A stretch of 51,620 bases of DNA, taken from IMG/VR virus record IMGVR_UViG_3300021233_000236, positions 1 through 51,620 of that record; one strand, written 5' to 3'. Source of the DNA: a virus. Position numbers and translations under genes: made by a program. The notes under the pieces were generated by a model that saw only the letters and a program-made list of their open reading frames with translations, was not told where the DNA came from and searched no databases. This document shows, in pieces, positions 21,656 to 30,902 of this stretch; within the stretch, counting starts at the first letter, position 1; each line of letters opens with the position of its first letter.

Positions 21656-22120
21656 TCAATTTAATTCTTTTTCCGTGATAATTATGAATTCCATTTCATA
21701 TTTCTTTGCGAATTCTTTAGCAAATTTCCATTTATCACAATTATTTCTCCAAGCCACTTGTTCGTATAGTAAATTAGATTTTTTCTTACCTTTCGTAGCT
21801 TTTGGTTCTTGGGTTTGTTTCCATGGTTTAACTTCTATGAGATATTTTTTAATTTTGTCACCTTCTTTTATTTTTACATAAGCATCAATAAAATATTTTC
21901 TATTTTTCTTTTGAACGGTGTCAAAATATGGAATCGAAACTTCCTCACTATTCCATTCGAGAACATTAGGATTATTATCAGCCCATCGAAACAATTTTAA
22001 TTCTAAACCAGAACGATATATAATATTATCCAATTTACCAATATACTTTTGAGGATTTTTGGGAGAATAAAATCCTTGATAAAATTTACTATTACGTTTT
22101 GATAAACCTAGATTGCCCAT
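21656..22120 (-). CDS. gp4-like: Head-completion protein, T4 gp4-like nuclease fold
   Basis: 154 aa matching T4 gp4 (gp50/gp4 head completion): FYQGFYSPKNPQKYIG (12-27), IIYRSGLELKLFRWADNNPNVLEWNSEEVSIPY (33-65), the strand YFIDAYVKI and YLIEVKPWKQT. The E...D...ExK arrangement is that of a TnsA-like restriction-endonuclease fold. gp4 is needed after packaging before tails can join. The start codon overlaps the stop of the 124-aa gene (TAATG), so it is translationally coupled. Confidence 0.88.
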   Translation of the reverse strand: MGNLGLSKRNSKFYQGFYSPKNPQKYIGKLDNIIYRSGLELKLFRWADNNPNVLEWNSEEVSIPYFDTVQKKNRKYFIDAYVKIKEGDKIKKYLIEVKPWKQTQEPKATKGKKKSNLLYEQVAWRNNCDKWKFAKEFAKKYEMEFIIITEKELN

Positions 22121-22494
22121 TAAGCTATATCATCATCAGGTTCTTCAACAATCACTTCAGGCTCAGGCTCTACTACAACCGATGGATCAGAATAGCTAAA
22201 TGTTCGAGCATCGCTGTCATATGAATAACCTTCTGGCATAGTTACATATACTCGGTCAGCTAGACCTGCTGCACTTGCTCGATCATTCAAAACAATTCCT
22301 AGCATGGTATTGCTATGAAATCTTTCAAGAGCAAGATCAACATCTTCATTGAGACTATCAACGATCAATTGTGGTTCACGATTCCAAAAATCACGATATG
22401 CTTCATTCATTGTTAGCATAAGGTGACGTACTGCTTTGAGTACTTTAAGTGAGTACTCTCTATTTTGTTCTTTATAGGTTAGTGGTTCTATCAT
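22120..22494 (-). CDS. Hypothetical protein after the fibre gene (124 aa)
   Basis: An N-terminal helical part (MIEPLTYKEQNREYSLKVLKAV, then an acidic helix) and a very acidic Pro/Glu tail ending DDDIA. No family is recognised. I start at ATG 22494, just after the stop of the fibre gene, rather than at an upstream start that overlaps it. Its position between the fibre and gp4 suggests a fibre-assembly or head-completion accessory, but nothing in the sequence proves it. Confidence 0.65.
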   Translation of the reverse strand: MIEPLTYKEQNREYSLKVLKAVRHLMLTMNEAYRDFWNREPQLIVDSLNEDVDLALERFHSNTMLGIVLNDRASAAGLADRVYVTMPEGYSYDSDARTFSYSDPSVVVEPEPEVIVEEPDDDIA

Positions 22495-22505
22495 AAGGTT
22501 ATATA

Positions 22506-23912
22506 TTATCGTTGAATTTCTTGGCGAATTGCGACCCAATCAACATAACACGTTTTAGACACAGCTTCCAATGTTAGAATGCCAACATAAGGCGTTGTTG
22601 AGCTCCATCCAAGTGCAGAATATGCGGTGTGTGTAAATACTTGATTTACCAATGTTGTCCATGTAGAGCTATTCCACGGGGAGCTAGAAAAATAAACCTC
22701 AGTTTGAGTTGTTGAGAGTGGCCTGAAAAATAATCTATAACGTGTTCCGGATGCAAAATTCCCAGTTGAAAAAGTTAGTCCAGACACCAAAACTATAGCA
22801 GATTGACCGTTCCTTAAAAGTTCGATAGATCCATTTGAAAAATTAACTCTTAAATCTAAATTTGTCCCACCACCAGCAAATGACATATAATAGATAGCCT
22901 GACTTGTGCTATCAACACAAAAGCAGGACTGAATACTCATTCCATAGGGTGACGCTGTTTGGCCGTTGTATGTGGATAAGCGTAATAAGTTCACAGCATT
23001 GATTGTATTTGCTGTTGTATTACTAATTACTCCCCATGCTCTATAGCTTGCAGAATCACTTGAAGCAGTATATACAGAGTTTGTAGCTCCAGTACCAGCA
23101 GTTCGTTCAAATGTCCACCCATGAGTTCCGATAGTTGCAGTAGCGCCAAGATTTCCAAATGTAGGGAAGTCTTCAAAGATCTCAGCAAATGGGACTAATC
23201 CATCTTTATATACAAAGCGGTTGCTCATGCTATTTAGCAATGCTTCTCTTGCTCCAGCTCCATAAGTGTAATTTGTGGCATTTAATGTAAGTGATGTAGC
23301 AATAGTTGGACTTGTGATAGTAGGCGATGTTCCAAATACTAAACTACCACTACCAGTTTCATCGCTAACAGCAGCAGCAAGAGTCGCACTCGTAAAGCTC
23401 GCAGGATGACTGCTAAACACGTCACCCCAGCTTGTGCCATTGTAAAAGCTCAACTCAAATGCATCAGAAGAATAAACTACTAAACCAGCAGCAGGTGATG
23501 CTATAGCATTTCGTTGAGCGATTGTCATTACTGGAGGTAAAAACCCTAGAGTTGTGCTATTAATTTGAAAAATAGCACTAGCATTACGTGTTGTTCCTCC
23601 GATTGTTACACCACCACCACTTGGTTGTAAATCAACATTGCTCGTAGTTCTTGTGGCATTTGACGTTCCTTGAATAGTAATACTACCATTTGAAGATGTA
23701 CTACCGTTAACTGTAGCAATTGTTGGTGTAGTTAGTGTAGGTGATGTAGCAAACACCAAACTTCCACTACCAGTTTCATCTGCAATAGTAGTAGCTAAAT
23801 TTGCACTCGTTGCACTGCTTAGAAATGTCTGCATTGAACTCGTCACATTCAGCTTTGCTGGTGCGATAGTGTTGTTAGCAATTACATTGTTTTTTACTTG
23901 TGTGACTGGCAT
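22506..23912 (-). CDS. Tail-fibre-type protein 3 (468 aa)
   Basis: An N-terminal module (MPVTQVKNNVIANNTIAPAKLNV..., with SATSANLATTIADETGSGSLVF repeats) is shared with the neighbouring 428-aa protein, followed by Ser/Thr/Gly-rich fibre repeats (NGSITIQGTSNATRTTSNV). From about residue 240 there is a globular domain with aromatic strands (FEDFPTF, GWTFER, YYMSFAGGGTNLDLRV), ending in VDWVAIRQ, a jelly-roll-like receptor-binding candidate. The end resembles that of the 1149-aa protein (WFDWVSFENSTFQR). It is presumably part of the adsorption apparatus. Confidence 0.8.
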   Translation of the reverse strand: MPVTQVKNNVIANNTIAPAKLNVTSSMQTFLSSATSANLATTIADETGSGSLVFATSPTLTTPTIATVNGSTSSNGSITIQGTSNATRTTSNVDLQPSGGGVTIGGTTRNASAIFQINSTTLGFLPPVMTIAQRNAIASPAAGLVVYSSDAFELSFYNGTSWGDVFSSHPASFTSATLAAAVSDETGSGSLVFGTSPTITSPTIATSLTLNATNYTYGAGAREALLNSMSNRFVYKDGLVPFAEIFEDFPTFGNLGATATIGTHGWTFERTAGTGATNSVYTASSDSASYRAWGVISNTTANTINAVNLLRLSTYNGQTASPYGMSIQSCFCVDSTSQAIYYMSFAGGGTNLDLRVNFSNGSIELLRNGQSAIVLVSGLTFSTGNFASGTRYRLFFRPLSTTQTEVYFSSSPWNSSTWTTLVNQVFTHTAYSALGWSSTTPYVGILTLEAVSKTCYVDWVAIRQEIQR

Positions 23913-23923
23913 AAAATTATTTA
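23913..23923 (-). promoter_or_regulatory. TAAATA motif, 5 nt before ATG
   Basis: TAAATA at 23923-23918, spacer ATTTT, ATG at 23912. Confidence 0.6.
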
Positions 23924-23954
23924 AGTTGGTATAATTTGTTGTAGTAGGGACATA

Positions 23955-25241
23955 TTAGTCTAAGATTGTGTTTTCCATGTACGCTCCCTTTAAAAGTGTC
24001 ACTGTGCTCGTTGAAGTATTGGTTGCATTGTTAATAAATAATCTCAATACACCGCTCGTTGAAGGCTTTATGATTCCTATGTATTCGGCTGTCTGAGTTG
24101 ATGTTCCAGTTGAATTAAATACACCAAAACTCTGATATGGAGAAGATTGCAATACAAAACTTTCTGTTTCAAACCCGGGCCTTTTGTAAAGCATTGATGA
24201 ATCTGCCGCCGTTAAATTAAATGTTCCTAGTAATTGCCCACCGTGAGTAGATCCCGTGGTTCCAGTTATCTTAAACAAGCAATACAATCTATTTATTTTT
24301 CCTCCGACAACTGGTATTTCAAATCCTGTTGGGTTGAGTGATGCGCTACCAGTAGTAGTTGCATCAGATGTCAATACTGCACGCCAAAATGAATTTTCAA
24401 CTAAAACTTGTCCTGTTCTTGTAACACCGTTATTTGAAACTGATGTTGTTCCTGTGATTGTTGGACTAGTCAAAGTCGCGTCATTGATCGTTGGCGTAGT
24501 TAAAGTAACACTAGTAGCAATCTTAGCACTCGTTACACTACCATCACTAGGCACAACCTGTCCCGCCACTAAAGCATTACTGGGACTAATCACAACAGCT
24601 TTAGCACCACTAGCAAGCGGATCTGTAAAAGTAATAGTTCCATTATTAACACTATAGTCAACAACAGGTTCTTGTAATACACCATCAATAGCAACAATCA
24701 ATGCACTTGGGTTAATAAGATTTGTTGCTCCACTAATTGAGAAAGCACTTAATACACCATTACCTGTTAAAGTCGTACGAACAGGATCAACAACCGTTGC
24801 CGCCGATAGCCCATTAATTGTTACTGATCCTGTGACAGCGAGTGTACCAGTAACATTAGCACCTTGAAAAGTTGGATTTGTATTAAACACCAAAGTACCA
24901 CTACCAGTTTCATCAGTTATTGCAGCTAATAAATTTGCTGAAGTTGGCGTTGCTAAAAAGGTTGCTACGTTTGTACCTAAACCTGAGACACCTGTTGATA
25001 TTGGCAAACCAACACAGTTTGTTAGTGTGCCGCTTGTTGGTGTGCCTAAAGCTGGGGTTGTAAAAGATGGTGATGTACTAAAAACAAGATTGCCAGATCC
25101 AGTTGTTCCAGCTACGGCTGATGCTAAATTTGCAGAGGTTGCATTGCCAAGAAATGTCTTCATACTCGATGCGACATTTAATTTAGCTGGAGCAATTGTA
25201 TTGTCCAAAACTACATCATTTGATATTTGGGTAATTGCCAT
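23955..25241 (-). CDS. Tail-fibre-type protein 2 (428 aa)
   Basis: N-terminal residues 1-75 are paralogous to the next fibre protein (MAITQISNDVVLDNTIAPAKLNV; SATSANLAS-type repeats). Residues about 151-250 (VDPVRTTLTGNGVLSAF ... SNALVAGQVVPSDGSVTSAKIA) are a near copy of residues about 793-900 of the 1149-aa protein. The C-terminal 150 residues form a different, beta-rich head (TGSTHGGQLLGTFNLTAADSSMLY), a likely receptor-binding or trimerisation domain. Three different C-terminal tips on shared shafts imply module exchange. Confidence 0.8.
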   Translation of the reverse strand: MAITQISNDVVLDNTIAPAKLNVASSMKTFLGNATSANLASAVAGTTGSGNLVFSTSPSFTTPALGTPTSGTLTNCVGLPISTGVSGLGTNVATFLATPTSANLLAAITDETGSGTLVFNTNPTFQGANVTGTLAVTGSVTINGLSAATVVDPVRTTLTGNGVLSAFSISGATNLINPSALIVAIDGVLQEPVVDYSVNNGTITFTDPLASGAKAVVISPSNALVAGQVVPSDGSVTSAKIATSVTLTTPTINDATLTSPTITGTTSVSNNGVTRTGQVLVENSFWRAVLTSDATTTGSASLNPTGFEIPVVGGKINRLYCLFKITGTTGSTHGGQLLGTFNLTAADSSMLYKRPGFETESFVLQSSPYQSFGVFNSTGTSTQTAEYIGIIKPSTSGVLRLFINNATNTSTSTVTLLKGAYMENTILD

Positions 25242-25253
25242 TATTAGTATTTA
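25242..25253 (-). promoter_or_regulatory. TAAATA motif, 6 nt before ATG
   Basis: TAAATA at 25253-25248, spacer CTAATA, ATG at 25241. Confidence 0.6.
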
Positions 25254-25259
25254 TTTTGT

Positions 25260-28200
25260 TTAACGTTGAAATGTTGAATTCTCAAAAGAAACCCAATCAA
25301 ACCATAGAGATCTAATTGCAGCAGTTCTACTTATTACGCGAGCATGAAAGCTATGTCTTAAAGCACTCCAATAATTTGGTGAATTTACTATTTCAGAAAC
25401 AACTGTTATCCAATTATTATTATTCCAATCTGCTTCTTGTATTACAAGATTAACGTTATTAGAATTAATACAAGTGAAATCAACAATATATCTTTTACCA
25501 CTATTAAAATTTCCAGATTGAGGGGTATATTGTGTACTAAGAGTAGTATATGTACCACTATCGACAGTAGAACCATTTGCTCGAACGAATGTAAAGGCAT
25601 TATTATCTTGTCCAGATCTATATGATAATCCAAAAACACCACTTGCTGCCCATCCTAATCCAATAATAATATCACTACTAATTGTATTATCTATCGCAAA
25701 ACAAGCTCTAAACCTACTACCTATAATAGACATTCCTCCAGCAGCCCTATGCCATAATGATCTCACATCTCCATTTGCCCCGGCAGTAGAAATCCTTTGA
25801 ATGCCATAACAGAGAGGTGCCGCAGAACTATCATCAAGTAAACCAGTCCCGTTACCGCCAACACTTAATCCAGCAACCGAACCATCAAAATCGTTAAAGT
25901 ATGCGACAACTGGGCGAGTACTAGCATTTCGAGAATTAACTTGTGCAACAAATTGTTCATTATTGAGCGAAAATGCTGTATTATTAATAGTACTACTTAA
26001 AGTACCATTATTAATGATTGGATTAGTTAAAACTGGCTCGCTAATACTAACACCACCTGCAATCTTAGCACTTGTTACACTACCATCACTTGGTACAACT
26101 TGACCTGCAATTAGTGAATTGCTCGGGCTAATAACAACTGCTTTTCTACCATTTGGTAATGGACTTGTAAAAGTGATTGTACCGTTATTAACAAGATAGT
26201 CAACACTTGGTTCCTGCAACACACCATCAATAGCAACAATCAACGCACTAGGATTAATTAAATTTGCTGCACCGTTAATTGCAAAGCTGCTTAACACTCC
26301 ATTACCTGTTAATGTTGTGCGAACAGGGTCAACTGGAGTCGCGACTGGCAATCCATTTGTAAAGATATTACCAGCGGAAATATTCTGCGAACTTACACTA
26401 CCATTGATAGTAACATTACCAGTTACATTAAAACCTGATAGTTCGTATTGCTTGATATCTACAACAGTAATGTTTGCAGAAAGAGCGTCGAGTTGAGTTG
26501 TATAGATGCGATCTGCTGATAAAGCACTTAGTGTTAGTGTATTGGAATTTTCCCAGACACCCGCAGCACCATTATACTTCAAGACATCATTAGCAGATAC
26601 GCTCGTGATTCTAACATTATGAAGTTCATCTATCTCATACCCATTATCAACCTTGACGAAAATTTTACCTTGGTTTGAATGAGCATAAACAACAAAGCCA
26701 ACTACAACGGTATGATTTGGTGCTTGTGGTTTAACCTTTGTTAATACACCCGGTGTTGTAGGTGATAGATAAAGTACATCACCATCCAGCCATGTCTCAC
26801 CTTGAAGTGATCCAGTTGTGTTGATACCTCTAACTAACCCACTTGTTGTAACAAATCCTTCTTGATTGAGTGTAATATTCTCTGTTACAAGACCGATAGT
26901 ATCAACGCTATTCGGGTCATTATTTGCTTGTGCTAATACAATAGCGAGACGTTGACCTTGAGCACCACCTTCCGCTGTAGAACGAATACGCACAACACGA
27001 TACTGGGATTCAAGAAGATTAGCACCTGTTTTATTAACAACACGCGCTACTGTCTCTTGACCGATTTGGAGAGTTACATTGCCACCTTTGAGACCAAGAT
27101 CGAGAGTTCCATCTTGATCATTCCATGTTAGCTGACCTACTCCTGCTGTTAACCCTGCACCTGTATTGAAACCAATTCTATTCGCTGAAAGCAATCCAGT
27201 TACAGATACATCACCTGTAACAGTTCCGCCAGAAAGTGGTAGATAATTAAGAGGGGGTAAACCGATATATTCATTAGCAGAAATAGTTCCCTTAACGATG
27301 AGATCACCATTTATTGTCCCACCATCCTGATATTGCGTAGCGTTAGTTCCACCACCAGAAGCATAAACAGCTACATATTTTCTTAAATCTGTTTTATAAT
27401 TTTCGAATTTGTCATGGATTTTTTTATTCCATTCTTTTTCGATGGAGTCCCAATCTTTAACGATTGGTTCGCCTTTTTTAGATTCCAAGATATACTCTAC
27501 AGGTTTTTCATTTTTAATTTTACGAATTTCAGTGAGTAAATTTTCCCTACTTTCTTGTATCAAATTTTGAAAATAGCTACGAGCCTCATCAGTAATATCC
27601 AATGTTTCTTCTTTTATTAAAGATAATTTTTCATCGAAATACTGTGTTATTTCCTGCTCCGTGTCGGCGATTTTCTTTTCAAATTCTTCAGAAATTTTTT
27701 CAAATTCTCCAGAAATCTCTACGATTTTTTTATCAACATTCCCGACACGAGAAAGTGCTTTCTGAACTCCTTTATTCAAAGAATTATTGAGTTCGATATT
27801 AGCATCACGAATCGCATCAATTTCCTTGTTGACATCTTCCAACAAGGAAGCGTCAGCTTTTTTATTCAGCTTATTATTTAAGTTTTTATCAATTTCTGAA
27901 ACTTTCTCTACAATCTCAAGAGCGATATCATTGAGTTCTTTATCCACTCTAGGGTTGATATTAGTTTCATATAATTCTTTGACTAATTTTTTTACTGATT
28001 TATCAATCAGTTTGGAAGAATTTTCGAAATTATTTTCAAGAGATTCTTTTAGATTATCAGCAATATCTTGAATTTTTAAATCTACGCTTTCACGGATTTC
28101 TTCAAATTTGTAATCATTATCCGATATTAATTCTTTTCTAATTTTATTAGAAATGTTAGTAAATTCATTTACAAGTTTTTCTCTTGCAGATTCCAAATAC

Positions 28201-28709
28201 TCTTTGAGAGCTTTTTCCTTCTTATTACTCTCATTTTTAATTTCCCGTATTTTTTTTAATTTATTATTTTCGAGAATTTTCAGAGAATTTTCAGTCGCTT
28301 CTCTTTTTATTTTATTGATTTCTTTGATGATCTGTTCTTTTTTATCATCTATAATTTCAACATTAGAACATTCTTCGATGATATTTTGAATCACTTCATC
28401 TTCCTGCTCATCCGCATTTTCAATTTTAGATTCAAAAATTTCGACTGGTTCGCTTTCAGAGTTGAAATAAATTTCTTGTTTTCCTTTCAGAAGTAAGAAA
28501 GGATACTGCGCTTTCGCGTCTCCATCTTCCACCAGAATAGAAACAATCGGATTTCCATTTTCTTCGGAAATCTTTTCAACTACATATTTATTTTCGTTTA
28601 TCTGCACCTCAAAAACACCGAAAAAGACTTCTGAAAAATCTTTAACTTGTAAGATGTTTAGAGGAGAGTTAGACGAGGTGATTTTCACCTCTTCGCTAAA
28701 CAGTCTCAT
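25260..28709 (-). CDS. Long fibre / adhesin-like structural protein (1149 aa)
   Basis: The largest gene of the window. Residues 1-95 are a beta-rich attachment domain (LFSEEVKITSSN ... YPFLLLKGKQEIYF). About 110-440 is a long, Lys/Glu-rich coiled coil, enough for a long rod. A GGGTNATQYQDGGTINGDLIVKG hinge leads to fibre repeats with knob-like strands (YLPLSGGTVTGDVSV). Residues about 793-905 are shared with fibre protein 2. The last 210 residues form a globular tip ending WFDWVSFENSTFQR. It resembles the head- or tail-attached fibres of environmental T4-like phages. Attachment site and receptor are unknown. Confidence 0.82.
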   Translation of the reverse strand: MRLFSEEVKITSSNSPLNILQVKDFSEVFFGVFEVQINENKYVVEKISEENGNPIVSILVEDGDAKAQYPFLLLKGKQEIYFNSESEPVEIFESKIENADEQEDEVIQNIIEECSNVEIIDDKKEQIIKEINKIKREATENSLKILENNKLKKIREIKNESNKKEKALKEYLESAREKLVNEFTNISNKIRKELISDNDYKFEEIRESVDLKIQDIADNLKESLENNFENSSKLIDKSVKKLVKELYETNINPRVDKELNDIALEIVEKVSEIDKNLNNKLNKKADASLLEDVNKEIDAIRDANIELNNSLNKGVQKALSRVGNVDKKIVEISGEFEKISEEFEKKIADTEQEITQYFDEKLSLIKEETLDITDEARSYFQNLIQESRENLLTEIRKIKNEKPVEYILESKKGEPIVKDWDSIEKEWNKKIHDKFENYKTDLRKYVAVYASGGGTNATQYQDGGTINGDLIVKGTISANEYIGLPPLNYLPLSGGTVTGDVSVTGLLSANRIGFNTGAGLTAGVGQLTWNDQDGTLDLGLKGGNVTLQIGQETVARVVNKTGANLLESQYRVVRIRSTAEGGAQGQRLAIVLAQANNDPNSVDTIGLVTENITLNQEGFVTTSGLVRGINTTGSLQGETWLDGDVLYLSPTTPGVLTKVKPQAPNHTVVVGFVVYAHSNQGKIFVKVDNGYEIDELHNVRITSVSANDVLKYNGAAGVWENSNTLTLSALSADRIYTTQLDALSANITVVDIKQYELSGFNVTGNVTINGSVSSQNISAGNIFTNGLPVATPVDPVRTTLTGNGVLSSFAINGAANLINPSALIVAIDGVLQEPSVDYLVNNGTITFTSPLPNGRKAVVISPSNSLIAGQVVPSDGSVTSAKIAGGVSISEPVLTNPIINNGTLSSTINNTAFSLNNEQFVAQVNSRNASTRPVVAYFNDFDGSVAGLSVGGNGTGLLDDSSAAPLCYGIQRISTAGANGDVRSLWHRAAGGMSIIGSRFRACFAIDNTISSDIIIGLGWAASGVFGLSYRSGQDNNAFTFVRANGSTVDSGTYTTLSTQYTPQSGNFNSGKRYIVDFTCINSNNVNLVIQEADWNNNNWITVVSEIVNSPNYWSALRHSFHARVISRTAAIRSLWFDWVSFENSTFQR

Positions 28710-28721
28710 CTTTATTATTTA
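28710..28721 (-). promoter_or_regulatory. TAAATA motif, 6 nt before ATG of the long fibre gene
   Basis: TAAATA at 28721-28716, spacer ATAAAG, ATG at 28709. Confidence 0.6.
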
Positions 28722-28752
28722 GTGGGATAGTTAATATGTCAATTAGCAATGA

Positions 28753-29895
28753 TTAAAAAACAGACATAAGTGGCATATCGTAATCACCGTAACCACCATC
28801 GAATAACAATTCTTCTAGTTCTTTTTTCTCAGTTATACCTTCTTGTAGAACCGTAGAACCATCCATGCTTCCACCACCTGGTAGAGTGACTCCTGTGATT
28901 TTCGTTAAAACTCTACCCCACATTATTTTACAAATCGCGGTCGAGTATTCCAAGACCCATTTTTCTTTTATCAAATCTCTCAAAGGTCTTTCAACGTAAC
29001 ACGTTAACAAACCATAGAAACGAGTATTTCTCGGTTGAGGGATCAAACGTAAATACTGAGTTCTTGGATCGAAATAAATATCCCTTCTCGTGGCAAATAC
29101 TTTTTCTCGGGTGTCGATCCAATCTTTCACGGTATGCCAAGAAAGGATATCGAATCCATAGTTACCCAAACTATAAGCATGAAAGCTCTGTTGTGCCATG
29201 GTTTGTTCAACAGAAAATAAGGTATTGACACCAGTTGTCGAACCCTCTTCGAAAGAAATAACATCAACCACTTTGCGATAATCCATAACATCATAATCAA
29301 ACATATTATTGATAGTTTTCACATCATCTTGTGGTTCACATTGGATGGTGAAAGGTTTTTGATACGATTCTTTGAATAAAGATGTCAGTGTTTGGTCAAA
29401 TGAAGTAATTAAATCGTATGTAGCTTTATCAATAATTTGCATACTTTGAATACCCTCTTCAGGGATAACAGCACTTAAAGATGATGACGAATTGAAATAT
29501 GTTTTAGGAATCGTTGAAAGTGATACAAATAATGAGTCAGGAAATTTAATTTCTGAATCTGGTTGTGGTCCTGTTCTTTTATTTTGAAGTTTTTCAGATG
29601 GAGTGTAACCAGAATTAGCGACAGTAAAAAGAGTATCCAGACGCACACCTTTATTTTTATCGTATATATCACTATTAAAAATCAAATATTCTTTCGTATA
29701 ACCAGCATATTTTGTATAGAAATCAATAGCCATTGAAATAGCTTCATGTAATTGATCATAATGTAATTCCACGTTGATCATTGGATGACCCAATGTTCTC
29801 AAAATCCTTTCACCTAAACGCTGATAGCACTCAATTTTAGAATTGAGATTTGTTGACATGAAAGCTGAAATTGGTTCGATTTGGCAAAGACTCAT
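28753..29895 (-). CDS. gp13-like: Neck protein, T4 gp13-like
   Basis: 380 aa with the gp13 family layout: an N-terminal helical block (ERILRTLGHPMINVELHYDQLHEAISMAIDFYTKYAGYTKEYLIFN, about 28-73), the central MDYRKVVDVISFEEG...NTLFSVEQTMAQQ region, SLGNYGFDILSWHTVKDWID, and the C-terminal RTQYLRLIPQP ... YVERPLRDL...WVLEYSTAICKIMWGRVLTKITGVTLPGGG. gp13 forms the neck ring that closes the filled head and receives the tail. In T4 it lies with gp14; no gp14 is seen here. An in-frame ATG at codon 13 is a possible alternative start, but the TAAATA motif supports the first. Confidence 0.9.
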   Translation of the reverse strand: MSLCQIEPISAFMSTNLNSKIECYQRLGERILRTLGHPMINVELHYDQLHEAISMAIDFYTKYAGYTKEYLIFNSDIYDKNKGVRLDTLFTVANSGYTPSEKLQNKRTGPQPDSEIKFPDSLFVSLSTIPKTYFNSSSSLSAVIPEEGIQSMQIIDKATYDLITSFDQTLTSLFKESYQKPFTIQCEPQDDVKTINNMFDYDVMDYRKVVDVISFEEGSTTGVNTLFSVEQTMAQQSFHAYSLGNYGFDILSWHTVKDWIDTREKVFATRRDIYFDPRTQYLRLIPQPRNTRFYGLLTCYVERPLRDLIKEKWVLEYSTAICKIMWGRVLTKITGVTLPGGGSMDGSTVLQEGITEKKELEELLFDGGYGDYDMPLMSVF

Positions 29896-29906
29896 AATAC
29901 TATTTA
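29896..29906 (-). promoter_or_regulatory. TAAATA motif, 5 nt before ATG of the neck gene
   Basis: TAAATA at 29906-29901, spacer GTATT, ATG at 29895. It is back to back with the plus-strand site at 29912. Confidence 0.65.
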
Positions 29907-29911
29907 ATCGC

Positions 29912-29922
29912 TAAATAATAAT
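29912..29922 (+). promoter_or_regulatory. TAAATA motif, 5 nt before ATG
   Basis: TAAATA at 29912-29917, spacer ATAAT, ATG at 29923. Together with the minus-strand site it fills the 27-nt divergent intergenic region. Confidence 0.65.
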
Positions 29923-30219
29923 ATGTCATTTGAGTCTAATAACGGCACAGTCTATTACAAATTATCTTGCGGTGTTCCCACTGTTTCAGATTGGAATCCC
30001 AATAGTAATAACGGTTCTAGATATTATTATCTTTCCGCAAATGATTTCATCCTTTGGGGGCAAAGCACTATATTTATTCAACCATCAGCCAATAATGGGA
30101 CTCAATATTATTTCCCTGTTTGTGAAAAACCAACTGATACTGGGTGGTCTGCTTTGTCAAATAATGGAACTAAATTTTATTATAACTCTGCATTAAATTG
30201 TGTTAGCTTCTGTGAATAA
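29923..30219 (+). CDS. Small repeat protein with NNGT-x-YY units (98 aa)
   Basis: Four imperfect repeats of about 25 residues, each with SNNG(T/S)xYYx (residues about 5-12, 28-36, 56-63 and 79-86), joined by segments with Trp and Cys. The regular aromatic/Asn repeat suggests a small beta-structured protein, perhaps a head or fibre decoration; four Cys residues are unusual for a cytoplasmically assembled virion protein. No family is recognised. Its stop codon lies inside the motif of the next gene. Confidence 0.7.
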   Translation: MSFESNNGTVYYKLSCGVPTVSDWNPNSNNGSRYYYLSANDFILWGQSTIFIQPSANNGTQYYFPVCEKPTDTGWSALSNNGTKFYYNSALNCVSFCE

Positions 30220-30227
30220 ATAATACT
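30217..30227 (+). promoter_or_regulatory. TAAATA motif, 5 nt before ATG of the PAS gene
   Basis: TAAATA at 30217-30222 overlaps the preceding stop; spacer ATACT; ATG at 30228. Confidence 0.6.
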
Positions 30228-30902
30228 ATGAATTTATGGGATTTTATCACACAAAATGCGCAAGCCCTTACTCTAGTTTTTAGCGTTTTAGGTAGCGTTC
30301 TATTGTCTATAAAACGTGTTAGAACGTGGTTGACCGACAAATATAAAAAACATCAGGAATACAACAAATCAAAACACTTGATACCCAGCACTTTACAAGA
30401 AATTAAAGAGTGTGTAATGAATTTAGATGATAGAGTGAAGCGAGTCGAATATGAGATTTCCCCAAATGGTGGTGGTTCCATGAAAGATTCGCTGAATATA
30501 GTAAAAGCTGAAATTGAAGCTTTGTTTTGGTTGAACCCTAAACCATCCTTTAGAACAACGTCTAAAGGTTTGAATATTCAAGTTAATGAATCTTATTGTC
30601 ATTTATGTGGAACTTCCTCAGAAGAACTACTTAAACAAAATTGGAAAAATTTCATTGAAGATGGAGAACAATTGGACGATTTTATGAGAAGATGGGAATA
30701 CTCATCAGATACAATGTCGCAATATTCTGGAAAATTAAAATTCAAAAATTCTAGAGATGAAAGTTTGGGTGAGTGGGTAATAAAAGTTAGACCATTAGGA
30801 CCGATAAAAGGTGGACAGGACTACCTGTGGCATGGATCTATTTTACCATCCGATCAAAAAGCAAGAGATTGTGCTAAAAGCTACAATATTCCCTTAAATT
30901 AA
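30228..30902 (+). CDS. Membrane-anchored PAS-domain protein
   Basis: 224 aa. One N-terminal membrane helix (about residues 11-28) is followed by a basic stop-transfer stretch, a heptad-like helix (55-80) containing SPNGGGSMKDSLN, and a PAS-like domain from about 93 to 205: EALFWLNPKPSFRTTSKGLNIQVNESYCHLCGTSSEELLKQNW, then SGKLKFKNSRDESLGEWVIKVRPL. This keeps the PAS order of first strands, conserved N-x-x-x-x, helix, then long strands. No kinase or other output domain is present. A ligand- or redox-sensing role at the host membrane (lysis timing, superinfection) is inference only. Confidence 0.72.
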   Translation: MNLWDFITQNAQALTLVFSVLGSVLLSIKRVRTWLTDKYKKHQEYNKSKHLIPSTLQEIKECVMNLDDRVKRVEYEISPNGGGSMKDSLNIVKAEIEALFWLNPKPSFRTTSKGLNIQVNESYCHLCGTSSEELLKQNWKNFIEDGEQLDDFMRRWEYSSDTMSQYSGKLKFKNSRDESLGEWVIKVRPLGPIKGGQDYLWHGSILPSDQKARDCAKSYNIPLN

